A stretch of 64,000 nt of DNA. It comes from an uncultured Flavobacteriales bacterium. Lineage in GTDB: Bacteria > Bacteroidota > Bacteroidia > Flavobacteriales_D > Crocinitomicaceae. The stretch's first letter is position 1. Every line of letters starts with the position of its first letter. The notes beneath the pieces are model-generated. The model made no database searches. It worked only from the letters and a program-made list of their open reading frames with translations, and was not told where the DNA came from. The position numbers and the translations under genes were made by a program. Below are positions 41,897-50,941 of this stretch, piece by piece. The stretch lies in assembly GCA_903823565.1 (NCBI GenBank), contig CAIJTF010000089.1:1-64000 (forward strand), given 5' to 3'.

Positions 41897-43144
41897 ATGA
41901 AGAGAATTTTGATGCTTATCGTTGTTAATGTAATCTTTTCGGTACAAGCCTCTGATAGCCTCAAAGTTTTGTTTATCGGAAATAGCTACACCTATGCGAA
42001 CGATTTGCCTGGTATGTTTGCACAGATTGCTTCAGCCCTTGGCGATTGGTCCTTGGTTGATTCTAAAACCAATGGGGGGTATACCTTTCAAATGCATGCC
42101 CAAGATCCATTAACGTATCAAAAAATTCACGCACACCCTTGGAATTATGTCATTTTACAAGGTCAAAGCCAAGAACCCTCCTTCCCTTTTGCCCAAGTCA
42201 ACAACCAAACCTTACCGTTCGCCGTTCAAATATCAGACTCCGTTCATTCCATTCAACCTTGTGCTCAAGTTAACTTTTTCATGACGTGGGGACGTGAAAA
42301 CGGCGATCCACAATGGGATAGCATAAATACTTTTCACAAAATGAACGATCGTCTGCGAAGTGCCTATCTTCGGATTGCAGACTCCAGCAATGGAAGCGTA
42401 AGCCCTGTAGGTGCAGCGTGGCGAAATTTTAGAGACCTATTTCCAAGCGTTTCTTTGTATTCTGGTGATGGATCACATCCCAATACAACAGGGACCTTCT
42501 TGGCCGCTGCAACCTTTTACTCGGCTCTTTACCATAAAACTATTCCCAATAACCTATCTTATAATCCCGGAATAGACCCGATAGTATTCGGGAACATTAT
42601 TCAATGCGTAAATGCAACTGTGATGGACAGTTTAAGCACATGGAAACTAATGCATCACGATTCCCTTTTGGTTTTTAACGCAACGTACTTAAGCGGTGGA
42701 ATCCCGGGAAGTTACCAATTTGAAGCCAATTGCCCCAATTGTGAATCATTGTTTTGGAATTTTGATGATAACCAAACAGCACAAGGAGCGAGCGTTTTGC
42801 ACACCTTTCAACCGGGAACCTTTTGGGTAACCTGCACAGGTAACAACGCATGCGGGACATACACCGACAGTCTTTTCATTCAGGTGGGAGGGGTAAATCA
42901 GTTGGAGCATCATTCCTTAAAACTAACCATCCGAGCCATTGGTCCGAATCAGTGGAGCATTGAACCTTGGTCTTTTGCTGTAGAGGTCTTAAAGGCTTTT
43001 GATTACACGGGAAGGAATGTGCCGATTCTTGCTTTGAAACGCTCTGAAGTTTCTTTGGAATTCTCAACTCCGATTGAAAATCCGATTCTTTTTTCACCTC
43101 AATTCTCCTTCATTCGACCTCCCATTTGGGTAGAGGAACATTGA
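41897..43144 (+). CDS. Secreted SGNH/GDSL-like hydrolase with PKD-like tail
   Basis: A 415-residue exported protein. After the signal peptide (ILMLIVVNVIFSVQA) comes an SGNH-type hydrolase domain: VLFIGNSYTYANDLP carries the Ser block, GQSQEPSFP the third block, and SGDGSHPNTTGTFLAA the Asp-x-x-His pair. Residues about 260-340 resemble a PKD-like beta sandwich (FWNFDDNQTAQG ... HTFQPGTFWVTC). The last part has no clear T9SS tail. The substrate is unknown; ester- or acetyl-linked carbohydrate is possible. Its 3' end overlaps the convergent DUF4301 gene by 46 nt. Confidence 0.82.
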   Translation: MKRILMLIVVNVIFSVQASDSLKVLFIGNSYTYANDLPGMFAQIASALGDWSLVDSKTNGGYTFQMHAQDPLTYQKIHAHPWNYVILQGQSQEPSFPFAQVNNQTLPFAVQISDSVHSIQPCAQVNFFMTWGRENGDPQWDSINTFHKMNDRLRSAYLRIADSSNGSVSPVGAAWRNFRDLFPSVSLYSGDGSHPNTTGTFLAAATFYSALYHKTIPNNLSYNPGIDPIVFGNIIQCVNATVMDSLSTWKLMHHDSLLVFNATYLSGGIPGSYQFEANCPNCESLFWNFDDNQTAQGASVLHTFQPGTFWVTCTGNNACGTYTDSLFIQVGGVNQLEHHSLKLTIRAIGPNQWSIEPWSFAVEVLKAFDYTGRNVPILALKRSEVSLEFSTPIENPILFSPQFSFIRPPIWVEEH

Positions 43145-44511
43145 TGAATGGGGTCCATCAAATCCAACACGCTTTTTACCGGTGAAAATACATGAGAAGG
43201 TATTTCAATAAAAACGGTATTCCACGCATACATCGATCCATTCCAAAGCCCAGGCTTTTCAATGTGATAGACTAATTTTCCTTGATGTCTTTTACTAACC
43301 GCCATGGATAAATCCGTTCGCACAAAGGATGAAAGGGATTGAGAATTGCCTTGAATGTCCTTTTTATACAGCGCCATCATAACCGGATTAAAATGGGTGC
43401 TTCCCGTAAGGCATGACATATTGCCTTGGCTAATTTGAGATTTTTCAATAATCTGCTTGCTTATTCCTTTCTGGTCCTTAACCCAAAAAGGTCCCCCACC
43501 GGGCATACCTTCATTGCGCACCATACCACAAACCCGGTAAGGACGATTGAAAACAGACACCATAGTATCCCAATCCATCTGAGGATTAAGTTCAGAAGAT
43601 AAACCAAAACGATGGTTTAGCGATAGGAGTTCCGATGCATTTTTTTCATGGATTGCCTTTTGCACAGAATCCACTATATGAATCAAAAGCCCACCCAACA
43701 GTTCCCAATATTGGTTGATTTCGTGATCCATAACACTGCATTGAATGTTATCAATGTTTTTAACAAAGATAACATCGGATGATTGGGTTGATAAATTCTC
43801 AATCAAGGCACCATGACCAGATGGTTTTCTCAAAGGTAGACCCTGAGCATCCAATACCGGTTGTTTAAATTCATCAAAAATAAACGCATCAGAAGCTTGG
43901 GATTGCGCGCTGCATTGAAGCGAAAAAGGCACATCATGGTCCCTTTCTTTCAGTTTCTCCTCAATCGTTTCCAAGTGGTTATTTTGAATGGTAAAGTGAA
44001 CTTCTGATGGAACCTTTGAAAACTGTAGCGCCTGTCGAATATGGGCATCTATTGGTGTAGTGGCTATCGAGCCCTCTTGATGGAAAGGAAACAATGCTTT
44101 AGGAATATCTCTAAAATTCATCCCATCTGGCAATAGTAAGTACTCACAGAAAGCCAAGGAATGGGCGCTCGAGGCTAAATCCAAATGCTTCCAATGCGGC
44201 GCAATGGACGAATAAAAAGCAAATTTGGATAAGTTGGCGATGAACCGCAAGAAATCCTCTTTATCTACCTCATTGGAGGATTGCTGAAATCGATAAATGA
44301 ACTCGAACATGCGGGAACCTACTCCCGAGGCAGGTATAAACAAAGAAAAAGTACGGTTACTTTCTTTGAAAACACGAATAAATTCTTGCTGTTCCGCGGC
44401 ATCGATCAAAACGATTCCATCGCCTACTACGCAAGGTCTGTCAATGTCAGGGCTAACCAAATTTGAAAACAAAATATCCCGCTGTTGTTCCATTGCTTCA
44501 TGTTGTTCCAT
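43099..44511 (-). CDS. DUF4301 family protein
   Basis: A 470-residue protein that I place in DUF4301, a Bacteroidota family with a nucleotidyltransferase-like fold. Visible: FSLFIPASGVGSRMF near the N-terminus (the GxGxR-type nucleotide loop), KPSGHGALIENL, NRPYRVCGMVRNEGMPGGGPFWV, and STHFNPVMMA. The resemblance to UDP-sugar pyrophosphorylases suggests sugar nucleotide work, but no activity is known to me. I start at ATG 44511 (another ATG at 44493). A near-consensus -7 element (TACCTTCG) lies 46 nt upstream. Confidence 0.82.
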   Translation of the reverse strand: MEQHEAMEQQRDILFSNLVSPDIDRPCVVGDGIVLIDAAEQQEFIRVFKESNRTFSLFIPASGVGSRMFEFIYRFQQSSNEVDKEDFLRFIANLSKFAFYSSIAPHWKHLDLASSAHSLAFCEYLLLPDGMNFRDIPKALFPFHQEGSIATTPIDAHIRQALQFSKVPSEVHFTIQNNHLETIEEKLKERDHDVPFSLQCSAQSQASDAFIFDEFKQPVLDAQGLPLRKPSGHGALIENLSTQSSDVIFVKNIDNIQCSVMDHEINQYWELLGGLLIHIVDSVQKAIHEKNASELLSLNHRFGLSSELNPQMDWDTMVSVFNRPYRVCGMVRNEGMPGGGPFWVKDQKGISKQIIEKSQISQGNMSCLTGSTHFNPVMMALYKKDIQGNSQSLSSFVRTDLSMAVSKRHQGKLVYHIEKPGLWNGSMYAWNTVFIEIPSHVFSPVKSVLDLMDPIHQCSSTQMGGRMKEN

Positions 44512-44531
44512 CGCCGTACGAGATAAAAGAT

Positions 44532-44539
44532 TTAATTTG
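44532..44539 (+). promoter_or_regulatory. Weak -7 element TTAATTTG before methyltransferase
   Basis: One base off TAnnTTTG; it ends 4 nt before a GTG at 44544, the same spacing as in several other genes here. Confidence 0.35.
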
Positions 44540-44543
44540 CAGT

Positions 44544-45317
44544 GTGAATCTATTGGTCGAAGGTATAAAATATCAATTACAAGCCAAAAAAAGACATGGC
44601 ATTCATTCACCTTTTGTATTTGACCTAAGCACAGCCCTAGAAACAATTAAGATGGATGTTCCCTCAAAGCAGGCCTTGCATCAACTTGCAAAAGAACAGA
44701 AGAATAACCACGCGTATTTTGATATAGAGGACCATGGCGCCGGTTCAAAAAAAAGGGAGGTAAAACGAAGCGTTTCCTCCTTGTATTCCAACAGCGCTAC
44801 CAAAGGAAAATATGGCTTACTGCTGTATCAACTCATTAACCATTGGCAACCCTTTTCCATTTTAGAATTAGGCACCTCACTCGGTGTTGGAACGCTTCAT
44901 ATGCACTTTGGAAATCCAAGGGCGCACATAACAACCATTGAAGGATCAAAAAAAATCGCATCCATTGCCGAGCAAACGCTAAGCCAATTTGCCCTTGAAC
45001 CTCATCGAATTCAAGTCATTCAGAGCACGTTTAAAGACTATTTTAAAACGGACATAGAAACGTCTTTTGATTTCATTTATATTGACGGCCATCACGATGG
45101 CGTTGCCTTGCTCGAATATGTAGAATGGCTTAAACCGTATATGCACGAGAAAACAATCGTTTTAATCGACGATATTCGATGGAGCCAATCGATGTTTACG
45201 GCCTGGAAAACCCTTTGCGCTGAGCCTTATTTCAAGGTAAGCATCGATTTTTTCAGAATGGGCTGCCTTTGTATCCGAAAACACCAAGAGAAGGAACATT
45301 TTACCTTGAAGTTTTAA
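44544..45317 (+). CDS. Class I SAM-dependent O-methyltransferase-like protein
   Basis: A 257-residue protein with a Rossmann methyltransferase core: ILELGTSLGVGTLHMHFG (SAM site), TTIEGSKKIASIAEQ, FDFIYIDGHHDG and TIVLIDDIRWS, as in catechol-O-methyltransferase-like families. The N-terminal HGIHSPFVFDL is a motif of a Bacteroidota methyltransferase family. The start is uncertain: the open frame extends to a TTG at 44463, but the GTG at 44544 puts HSPFVF about 20 residues in, as is usual. Substrate unknown. Its stop shares 4 nt with the convergent gene. Confidence 0.82.
   Translation: MNLLVEGIKYQLQAKKRHGIHSPFVFDLSTALETIKMDVPSKQALHQLAKEQKNNHAYFDIEDHGAGSKKREVKRSVSSLYSNSATKGKYGLLLYQLINHWQPFSILELGTSLGVGTLHMHFGNPRAHITTIEGSKKIASIAEQTLSQFALEPHRIQVIQSTFKDYFKTDIETSFDFIYIDGHHDGVALLEYVEWLKPYMHEKTIVLIDDIRWSQSMFTAWKTLCAEPYFKVSIDFFRMGCLCIRKHQEKEHFTLKF
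44558..44565 (-). promoter_or_regulatory. Candidate -7 element TACCTTCG for DUF4301 gene
   Basis: One base off TAnnTTTG on the minus strand, 46 nt before the ATG at 44511. It lies inside the divergent methyltransferase coding sequence. Confidence 0.35.
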
Positions 45318-46114
45318 TACAAGGGTTTTATGACCTTTAACATTTCTTGGGTATCGTAATTCATTTTGCGATTAACCTGTTCCCTTTTGGTTTTAGCCAT
45401 ACTGCTCTTTACAGCCCTAGCAGGGCTGGGAGTTTGTAATGCGGAAACCCGGTCATCCGCTCTTGGAGCAACTTCGTCCTTGATATCCTCACTAATTTTA
45501 TCTTGGATGATTTCTTCCGATGCAGTCCATGCATAGGTCCCAACTGCCTCCTGATCGTTTTGACTACTTTCTGTGATAAAAGACGCATCAGAATCCAGGT
45601 AGGTTGGACCTTGGTCGCTCTTTAATTCTTCTGGTTTGATGCTTCTAAGGGAATTGGCTTGAGGAACAAAAACATCCTTCTTCGAAGCCTCCTTTTTCGA
45701 TGGCGCTACCGATGGTTGTTTTTCAATCCTTGGATAATTCTTTTTCGGTTTGGCCGTAGTTTTCGCAATTACCACAGGTGTTTCTACGGAGGGGAATAAA
45801 AATCCCTTAATGACCAAGAATAACCCGAGGGATGCCGCCGCTGCAAGGACGGGTATCACTATACGCTTGGAAAGAACAATGATCCCAGGCGGTGGTGAAT
45901 TATAGGATTCTGCAAAAATCACATCAAGATTATTCTTGACGCCATGCGGTGCCTTAGGAGGGTTAAATTCCGACGACAACAAAAGTATATTTCGCAAGAC
46001 TTGGTAACTAGCCTCATCATCGCAATACGAACCCAATGCTTCTTTTTGTTCGGCATCAAGTTCCGTGTAGTGAAGTTTCGTAATCACTATTTTTTCTACC
46101 AATTCATCATACAT
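45314..46114 (-). CDS. Probable anti-sigma-like membrane protein
   Basis: A 266-residue protein with a short N-terminal cytosolic part, a membrane segment at residues about 84-104 (IVIPVLAAAASLGLFLVIKG) and a long low-complexity periplasmic part rich in Lys, Ser, Pro and acidic residues. The start overlaps the end of the ECF sigma gene by 8 nt. That position and topology suggest an anti-sigma factor, but I see no zinc-binding HxxxCxxC motif (ZAS), so this is inference. C-terminal KMNYDTQEMLKVIKPLY may be a conserved end. Confidence 0.65.
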   Translation of the reverse strand: MYDELVEKIVITKLHYTELDAEQKEALGSYCDDEASYQVLRNILLLSSEFNPPKAPHGVKNNLDVIFAESYNSPPPGIIVLSKRIVIPVLAAAASLGLFLVIKGFLFPSVETPVVIAKTTAKPKKNYPRIEKQPSVAPSKKEASKKDVFVPQANSLRSIKPEELKSDQGPTYLDSDASFITESSQNDQEAVGTYAWTASEEIIQDKISEDIKDEVAPRADDRVSALQTPSPARAVKSSMAKTKREQVNRKMNYDTQEMLKVIKPLY

Positions 46115-46685
46115 TTTCGAATACTTTTAATTGATTAGCCAATCGCTTTATTGCATAAAAAAGGCGGGATTTAACCGTTCCTTCTTGAATTTCCATGATT
46201 TCCGAAATTTCCTTAATGGATAAACCATCCATGTGTTTCAGCATAAAAACTTCGCGGTGCTTTTCATCCATCTCATCCAAAGCACCTAATAAAGCATCTT
46301 TGAACTGTTTTTCATGAATAACTTTTTCCAAATTAGCATCAGAAGAAACATAGTATAAATGATCTATTCCGGTTTTTGTATTCTTCCTTATTTCGTTTCG
46401 CTTAAACTCATTCTTACACATATTGGCTGCAACAGAAAAAATCCACGTTTTAAAACTTCGCGACGCATCGTAATAATGGTGTTTGGTAATCACTTTCGTA
46501 AATAAATCCTGTAGTAAATCTTGCGCACGAATTTCATTATACCATAGCATTTTAAAAAAGTAACCGTACAACCGATCCGCGTACCTCCGGTATATTTCAT
46601 CGAATGCGCCTTTCTCACCCTGTTGAAGGGCAACCATCAACTTTTCATCGGAAAATTCTTGATATTTTATGGCTGAAATACGCAT
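46107..46685 (-). CDS. ECF-type RNA polymerase sigma factor
   Basis: A 192-residue ECF sigma factor. Region 2 (RYADRLYGYFFKMLWYNEIRAQDLLQDLF) binds the -10-type element and core polymerase; region 4 (EVFMLKHMDGLSIKEISEIMEI) is a helix-turn-helix for the -35-type element. The gene starts 10 nt after the secreted TPR-like protein and overlaps the anti-sigma-like gene by 8 nt, giving a sigma/anti-sigma operon with a signal-carrying upstream gene. Its regulon is unknown. Confidence 0.93.
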   Translation of the reverse strand: MRISAIKYQEFSDEKLMVALQQGEKGAFDEIYRRYADRLYGYFFKMLWYNEIRAQDLLQDLFTKVITKHHYYDASRSFKTWIFSVAANMCKNEFKRNEIRKNTKTGIDHLYYVSSDANLEKVIHEKQFKDALLGALDEMDEKHREVFMLKHMDGLSIKEISEIMEIQEGTVKSRLFYAIKRLANQLKVFENV

Positions 46686-46695
46686 GGTTGTCGGG

Positions 46696-47799
46696 TTAAT
46701 TACCCTTTTTAATTTTTTGCTTCTTTTGTTCTATATCCGATTTAATCGTTTGGTCGATTGTTTTTTCATGTTCGGAGGCAGCCTCGATAAACATCAACAT
46801 GGGAAGATAATTGTTCATAAGAAAGCGGTAATTTTCATCCTTCTTCTGTCCACATTCCAAGAATTTCAAGGAACTATTCAAATGCAAATTGGTAGCGTAA
46901 GATTCTTCCAAAGAGGCATCGGGTTGGTATAAAAAGACAAGCCCATTGGGAAGTAATTCCTGCTGAAAATCAACAATATAAGGTTTGGGAAGGGTCATGG
47001 AAAAAGCAAATTTACGATCCGGATTGAGCCGAATGAAGTTTCGTAAATAGTCTACATCTATCGAGTTAGTCGTTGGTATGCGAAGGTTCTTTTTTACCAT
47101 TTGCTCTCGGTATTGTGGACTTTGAAGCAATTCAAGAGAAACGTTAAAAAGGTCCCCTCTGGCCCCTTTGATCTGATGCCATAGAAATCCGTAAGTATCC
47201 AACCTGCCATGTGTAATAAGCGTATAACCTTGGGGGATGGAAGCAATAACATCTTCTGAATAGCAAAGCACATCCGAAGGAAAATACTCCATGGCACTTA
47301 ACGTTTGAAATTCCTTGGCAAAACCTGCGGTATCTCCTACAACAAAGGCATTAGCTGCTGATAAATACAAGGCTTCTTGATGCCTCGGATTTTGATTAAG
47401 AGCCTCTTTTAAGGCAAAGGATCGGGCGGCATCGTAATTTCCGGCATCATAAAAGAGTACCTTAGTCTCAACATGGCTTGGATCAATTTGCATCAATTGT
47501 TCCGCTTGTTGATTCATTTGTGATTGAAGTGCTGGTGAAGCCGATCTTGACTTTGAATTTTCTTTCTGTTTCGCGCGAATGTTCTTATAAATCTCAACCT
47601 CAGACTCGAAACTAACCGATTTTTTAGAGGTAATTATTACCTCTTGAAGCAACTTTTTTTCGAATACGGAATCGGAAAGAGATTCAAATTCTGGCTTTTG
47701 AGGAATCGTTGCCCCATTAAAATTATTCGAATTTACAGGGACTTGGGAATAAACAGGCGTAGTGAGTACCAGCAAAAAAAACAGGCGTAGTTTCTTCAT
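46696..47799 (-). CDS. Secreted TPR-like protein upstream of ECF sigma
   Basis: A 367-residue exported protein with signal peptide (LFFLLVLTTPVYSQ). The middle looks TPR-like (NYDAARSFALKEALNQNPRHQEALYLSAANA). Further on, YTLITHGRLDTYGFLWHQIKGARGDLFNV recalls the GDNDTFPLWYLQ-type block of a group of Bacteroidota periplasmic proteins, in which Asp and Tyr are kept; this is a weak memory match. It is the first gene of an operon with an ECF sigma factor (10-nt gap), so it may be a sensor or target of that system (inference). Confidence 0.65.
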   Translation of the reverse strand: MKKLRLFFLLVLTTPVYSQVPVNSNNFNGATIPQKPEFESLSDSVFEKKLLQEVIITSKKSVSFESEVEIYKNIRAKQKENSKSRSASPALQSQMNQQAEQLMQIDPSHVETKVLFYDAGNYDAARSFALKEALNQNPRHQEALYLSAANAFVVGDTAGFAKEFQTLSAMEYFPSDVLCYSEDVIASIPQGYTLITHGRLDTYGFLWHQIKGARGDLFNVSLELLQSPQYREQMVKKNLRIPTTNSIDVDYLRNFIRLNPDRKFAFSMTLPKPYIVDFQQELLPNGLVFLYQPDASLEESYATNLHLNSSLKFLECGQKKDENYRFLMNNYLPMLMFIEAASEHEKTIDQTIKSDIEQKKQKIKKGN

Positions 47800-47851
47800 A
47801 CATTCAATTCAAACTTTTTCAATACCCTTAAGTTGTGAAATGGTTCATTTA

Positions 47852-47859
47852 CGAAGGTA
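47852..47859 (-). promoter_or_regulatory. Candidate -7 element TACCTTCG for ECF operon
   Basis: One base off TAnnTTTG, 52 nt before the ATG at 47799. Confidence 0.35.
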
Positions 47860-47898
47860 CGTATGATTTTATAAATCCTTTATCACAAAAATAATACA

Positions 47899-47906
47899 TA
47901 GCTTTG
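47899..47906 (+). promoter_or_regulatory. -7 promoter element TAGCTTTG
   Basis: Exact TAnnTTTG, 16 nt before the ATG at 47923 of the beta-helix lipoprotein. Confidence 0.65.
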
Positions 47907-47922
47907 TGCGTTACCGAATCCG

Positions 47923-49299
47923 ATGAAACGCACCCTTCTCTTTCTATCATTTTTTTCATTGTTGTTTTGGTGTTCCCTTTCGAGTTGTAAAAAAAACATA
48001 GTCTACGCTAAAGGTAATTTAACTTTTTCTACCGATACCGTCGTGTTTGACACGGTTTTTACCACAGTTGGTTCAACAACCAAACAATTTAAACTTTACA
48101 ACCCGTCAAATAAGCCTCTTAAAATTGACAAAATCAAATTAATGGGCGGAGAACAATCCCCATTTCGGATTAATGTGGATGGGTTGAAAGGACCAGATAT
48201 ATCCGATATCATTGTTGAGGCAAAGGATAGTTTATTTGTATTCGTTGAAGTAACCTTAGACGTTAATAATCAAACGCTTCCCATGGTTGTTGAGGACTCT
48301 ATTCAATTTACAACGAACGGTACGAACCAATTTATTCAACTGGCGGTTTGGGGTCAAGATGCTTATTTTCATTATAAAGATTTAAACGAAGGAATCTGGC
48401 CAAACGACAAACCCCATGTTGTATACGGATATGCGGCGGTTGATTCTTCCAAAACCCTGGAAATTCAAGCGGGAACGCAAATATACATGCATAAAAATTC
48501 CATTTTATACGTGTACAAGGGCTGTTTAAAAATTCAAGGCCTATTAAATCAAGAGGTGATCATCCAGGGGGATCGATTAGAGAGCATGTACGATGATGTT
48601 TCAGGGCAGTATTATGGTATATATTTTCATGAAGCTTTACCTTCAAGTATTGACTACGCTATTTTAAAAAATGGAACGGTTGGCGTACATCTTTACAGCG
48701 AGGATGCTGCTAATCCATCCTATACCTTGGAAATGCGAAACACAAAGATCAGCAATGCTTCTCGCTATGGGGTATTTATATATTCAGGGGCAAAAGTAAA
48801 GGCGGAAAATTGCATCCTATCAAAAAACCAGAACCACTCACTGCTGGTACTTGCCGGCGGAGATTTTAATTTTAATCACTGCCATTTATTGGGATACGGA
48901 GGTTCTCAGGTTCCAACCGTTGGGATTAGCAATTACTTCTACAATTCCGTAACTGGAGTTACAAGCTTGGGTAACATAGGCGAAGGAAGCATTTCAAATT
49001 CGATTATAAGCGGCAATCTGAACGCGGAAATCGTCGTAGATACCCTATCACAGGGGTCAACCGTTAACCTTAATATTCATCATTCGTTAATTAGACATCA
49101 AGAAATTCCCACGGCTGCCTACTTCAGTAATATCCTATGGAATGTAGACCCCTTATTTACCGATGTTGCAGAAGGAGACTTCACGTTTAGTAACACTTCT
49201 CCTTTGCAAGGAGGTGGAATTCCCTCCGCTGTGCTCACAGATATTCTTGGAAATCCTAGGAATAATCCCCCAGACCTTGGGGCGTATGAATTGCCTTAA
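47923..49299 (+). CDS. Lipoprotein with right-handed beta-helix domain
   Basis: A 458-residue lipoprotein with signal ending SLSSC. Residues about 30-155 look like an Ig-like or choice-of-anchor domain (STDTVVFDTVFTTVGST TKQF), and residues about 160-455 are a parallel beta-helix of the pectin-lyase-like type (repeats such as LEIQAGTQIYMHKNSI, LKIQGLLNQEVIIQGD, MRNTKISNASRYGVFIYSGA). The end NNPPDLGAYEL is typical of the choice-of-anchor Q/polymorphic membrane proteins. No catalytic residues are clear; a structural or adhesive role is likely. It is monocistronic and ends on the mdh stop. Confidence 0.82.
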   Translation: MKRTLLFLSFFSLLFWCSLSSCKKNIVYAKGNLTFSTDTVVFDTVFTTVGSTTKQFKLYNPSNKPLKIDKIKLMGGEQSPFRINVDGLKGPDISDIIVEAKDSLFVFVEVTLDVNNQTLPMVVEDSIQFTTNGTNQFIQLAVWGQDAYFHYKDLNEGIWPNDKPHVVYGYAAVDSSKTLEIQAGTQIYMHKNSILYVYKGCLKIQGLLNQEVIIQGDRLESMYDDVSGQYYGIYFHEALPSSIDYAILKNGTVGVHLYSEDAANPSYTLEMRNTKISNASRYGVFIYSGAKVKAENCILSKNQNHSLLVLAGGDFNFNHCHLLGYGGSQVPTVGISNYFYNSVTGVTSLGNIGEGSISNSIISGNLNAEIVVDTLSQGSTVNLNIHHSLIRHQEIPTAAYFSNILWNVDPLFTDVAEGDFTFSNTSPLQGGGIPSAVLTDILGNPRNNPPDLGAYELP

Positions 49300-50234
49300 G
49301 CGTTAGCGTTCATTCCATCCAGGACGTCCATCACGCTTTTAACGGCCTCAGCAGACTCCATAAGAAGGGCTTTTTCCTCGGCATTTAATTCCAATTCAAT
49401 GATGCGTTCAATTCCATTTTTACCCAAGACCACTGGTACACCTAGATAAATATCTTTTAATCCATATTCCCCTGACAACCAAGCGCAAACAGGGAAGATT
49501 CTTTTTTGATCACGAACAATGGCTTCCACCATCTGTGCTGCTGCTGCCCCTGGTGCATACCAGGCAGAGGTACCGAGTAACTTTACAATTTCACCGCCAC
49601 CGAATTTCGTGCGCTCAATAATCTGATCCAAGGTCTCCGCATCAATTAACTCCGTTACCGGAATTCCAGCAACAGTGGTGTAGCGTGGAAGAGGAACCAT
49701 CGTGTCGCCATGTCCCCCCATCAGCACCGCTTGAATATCCTTTGGAGACACATTAAGTTCACTCGCCAAGAAAGCCCTATACCTTGCTGTATCCAATACC
49801 CCTGCCATTCCAAAAACTTTTTTGGAATCCACTTTTGCATTTAAATAAGCACAATAGGTCATTACATCCAATGGATTTGAAACGACCACCAAAATGGCAT
49901 CCGGAGAGTACTTAATGATGTTTTCCGTTACTGTTTTTACAATTCCGGCATTGGTTGCAATTAAGTCATCCCGCGACATTCCCGGTTTTCTAGGTAATCC
50001 CGAAGTAATAACCACGACATCAGAGTTTTTCGTCATTTCATAGTCGTTTGTAGAACCAATGGTACGGGAATCGTACATGTTTATGGGTGCGGTCTGCCAA
50101 ATATCTAAGGCTTTTCCTTCTGCAAATCCATCCTTGATGTCTAACAATACAATTTCGTTGGCAATTTCTCGAGTGGCCAAGACATCGGCGCAAGTGGCCC
50201 CTACGTTTCCAGCTCCTACTACGGTTATTTTCAT
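49296..50234 (-). CDS. mdh: Malate dehydrogenase
   Basis: A 312-residue NAD-dependent enzyme interconverting malate and oxaloacetate in the TCA cycle. It belongs to the lactate-dehydrogenase-like branch: VVGAGNVGATCADVLA nucleotide loop, TSGLPRKPGMSRDDL with the two substrate-binding Arg that mark malate specificity, VVVSNPLDVMTY, and the catalytic His in MGGHGDTMVPLPR. A -7-like element (TAAATTCG) lies 34 nt upstream. Confidence 0.96.
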   Translation of the reverse strand: MKITVVGAGNVGATCADVLATREIANEIVLLDIKDGFAEGKALDIWQTAPINMYDSRTIGSTNDYEMTKNSDVVVITSGLPRKPGMSRDDLIATNAGIVKTVTENIIKYSPDAILVVVSNPLDVMTYCAYLNAKVDSKKVFGMAGVLDTARYRAFLASELNVSPKDIQAVLMGGHGDTMVPLPRYTTVAGIPVTELIDAETLDQIIERTKFGGGEIVKLLGTSAWYAPGAAAAQMVEAIVRDQKRIFPVCAWLSGEYGLKDIYLGVPVVLGKNGIERIIELELNAEEKALLMESAEAVKSVMDVLDGMNANA

Positions 50235-50268
50235 AATCTTCCTTATTAATAAATCGTTTAAATCATTG

Positions 50269-50276
50269 CGAATTTA
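50269..50276 (-). promoter_or_regulatory. Candidate -7 element TAAATTCG for mdh
   Basis: One base off consensus on the minus strand, 34 nt before the ATG at 50234. The rest of the 137-nt divergent gap shows no other clear signal. Confidence 0.35.
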
Positions 50277-50371
50277 CGATAACTGCATTAATTTTATCAA
50301 GGTAAGTCGATAAAATATTTTGGCTGTAGAGGCAACTGAATTCAAAACCCAATCGTTCAAATCCCGAAACC

Positions 50372-50941
50372 TTGGAAAATCCTGACCTTAAAAAACTAGT
50401 TGAAGCGTGCATACGAGGGGAACGAAAGGCCCAGCATGCGTTTTTTAAGGCCTATTATGGGAAAATGATGGCGGTTTGTTTGCGTTATGTAAAGGATCGT
50501 GATAGTGCCCAGGAGATTGTTCAAGATGGTTTTATAAAGGTCTTTGATAAATTGGAATTATTCGACTTTCGAGGTTCAATTGAAGGATGGATGAGACGTA
50601 TCTTTTCGAATACAGCCATTGATGCCATTCGAAAAAGCAAACGAAATCCGTTTTTGAGTGATCAGGATAATGATTTCAAAACGCCAGCGGAAAACCCAAT
50701 GGAAGAAAAAGAATCATTAGAATTTTTACAACTCAAATACAGTATGGCATTAGATTGCGTGAACAAACTCTCACCCGCTTACAAAACGGTATTTAATCTT
50801 TACGTGTTTGAGGAGTACTCGCACAAAGAAATTTCAGAAATCCTTGGAATCAGTGAAGGAACGTCGAAATCCAATTTAGCAAAAGCCAGAATGAATTTGC
50901 AAAAAATGTTAGAAACGAAATATACTCTTATCAAAAGCTAA
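50372..50941 (+). CDS. RNA polymerase sigma-70 factor, ECF-like
   Basis: A 189-residue sigma factor with region 2 (LRYVKDRDSAQEIVQDGFIKV ... FRGSIEGWMRRIFSNTAID) and region 4 (VFEEYSHKEISEILGIS then EGTSKSNLAKAR). The start is a TTG at 50372; no ATG fits. It ends on the ATG of the anti-sigma-like protein, which starts within the stop codon (TAATG), so the two are translationally coupled. Confidence 0.92.
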   Translation: MENPDLKKLVEACIRGERKAQHAFFKAYYGKMMAVCLRYVKDRDSAQEIVQDGFIKVFDKLELFDFRGSIEGWMRRIFSNTAIDAIRKSKRNPFLSDQDNDFKTPAENPMEEKESLEFLQLKYSMALDCVNKLSPAYKTVFNLYVFEEYSHKEISEILGISEGTSKSNLAKARMNLQKMLETKYTLIKS

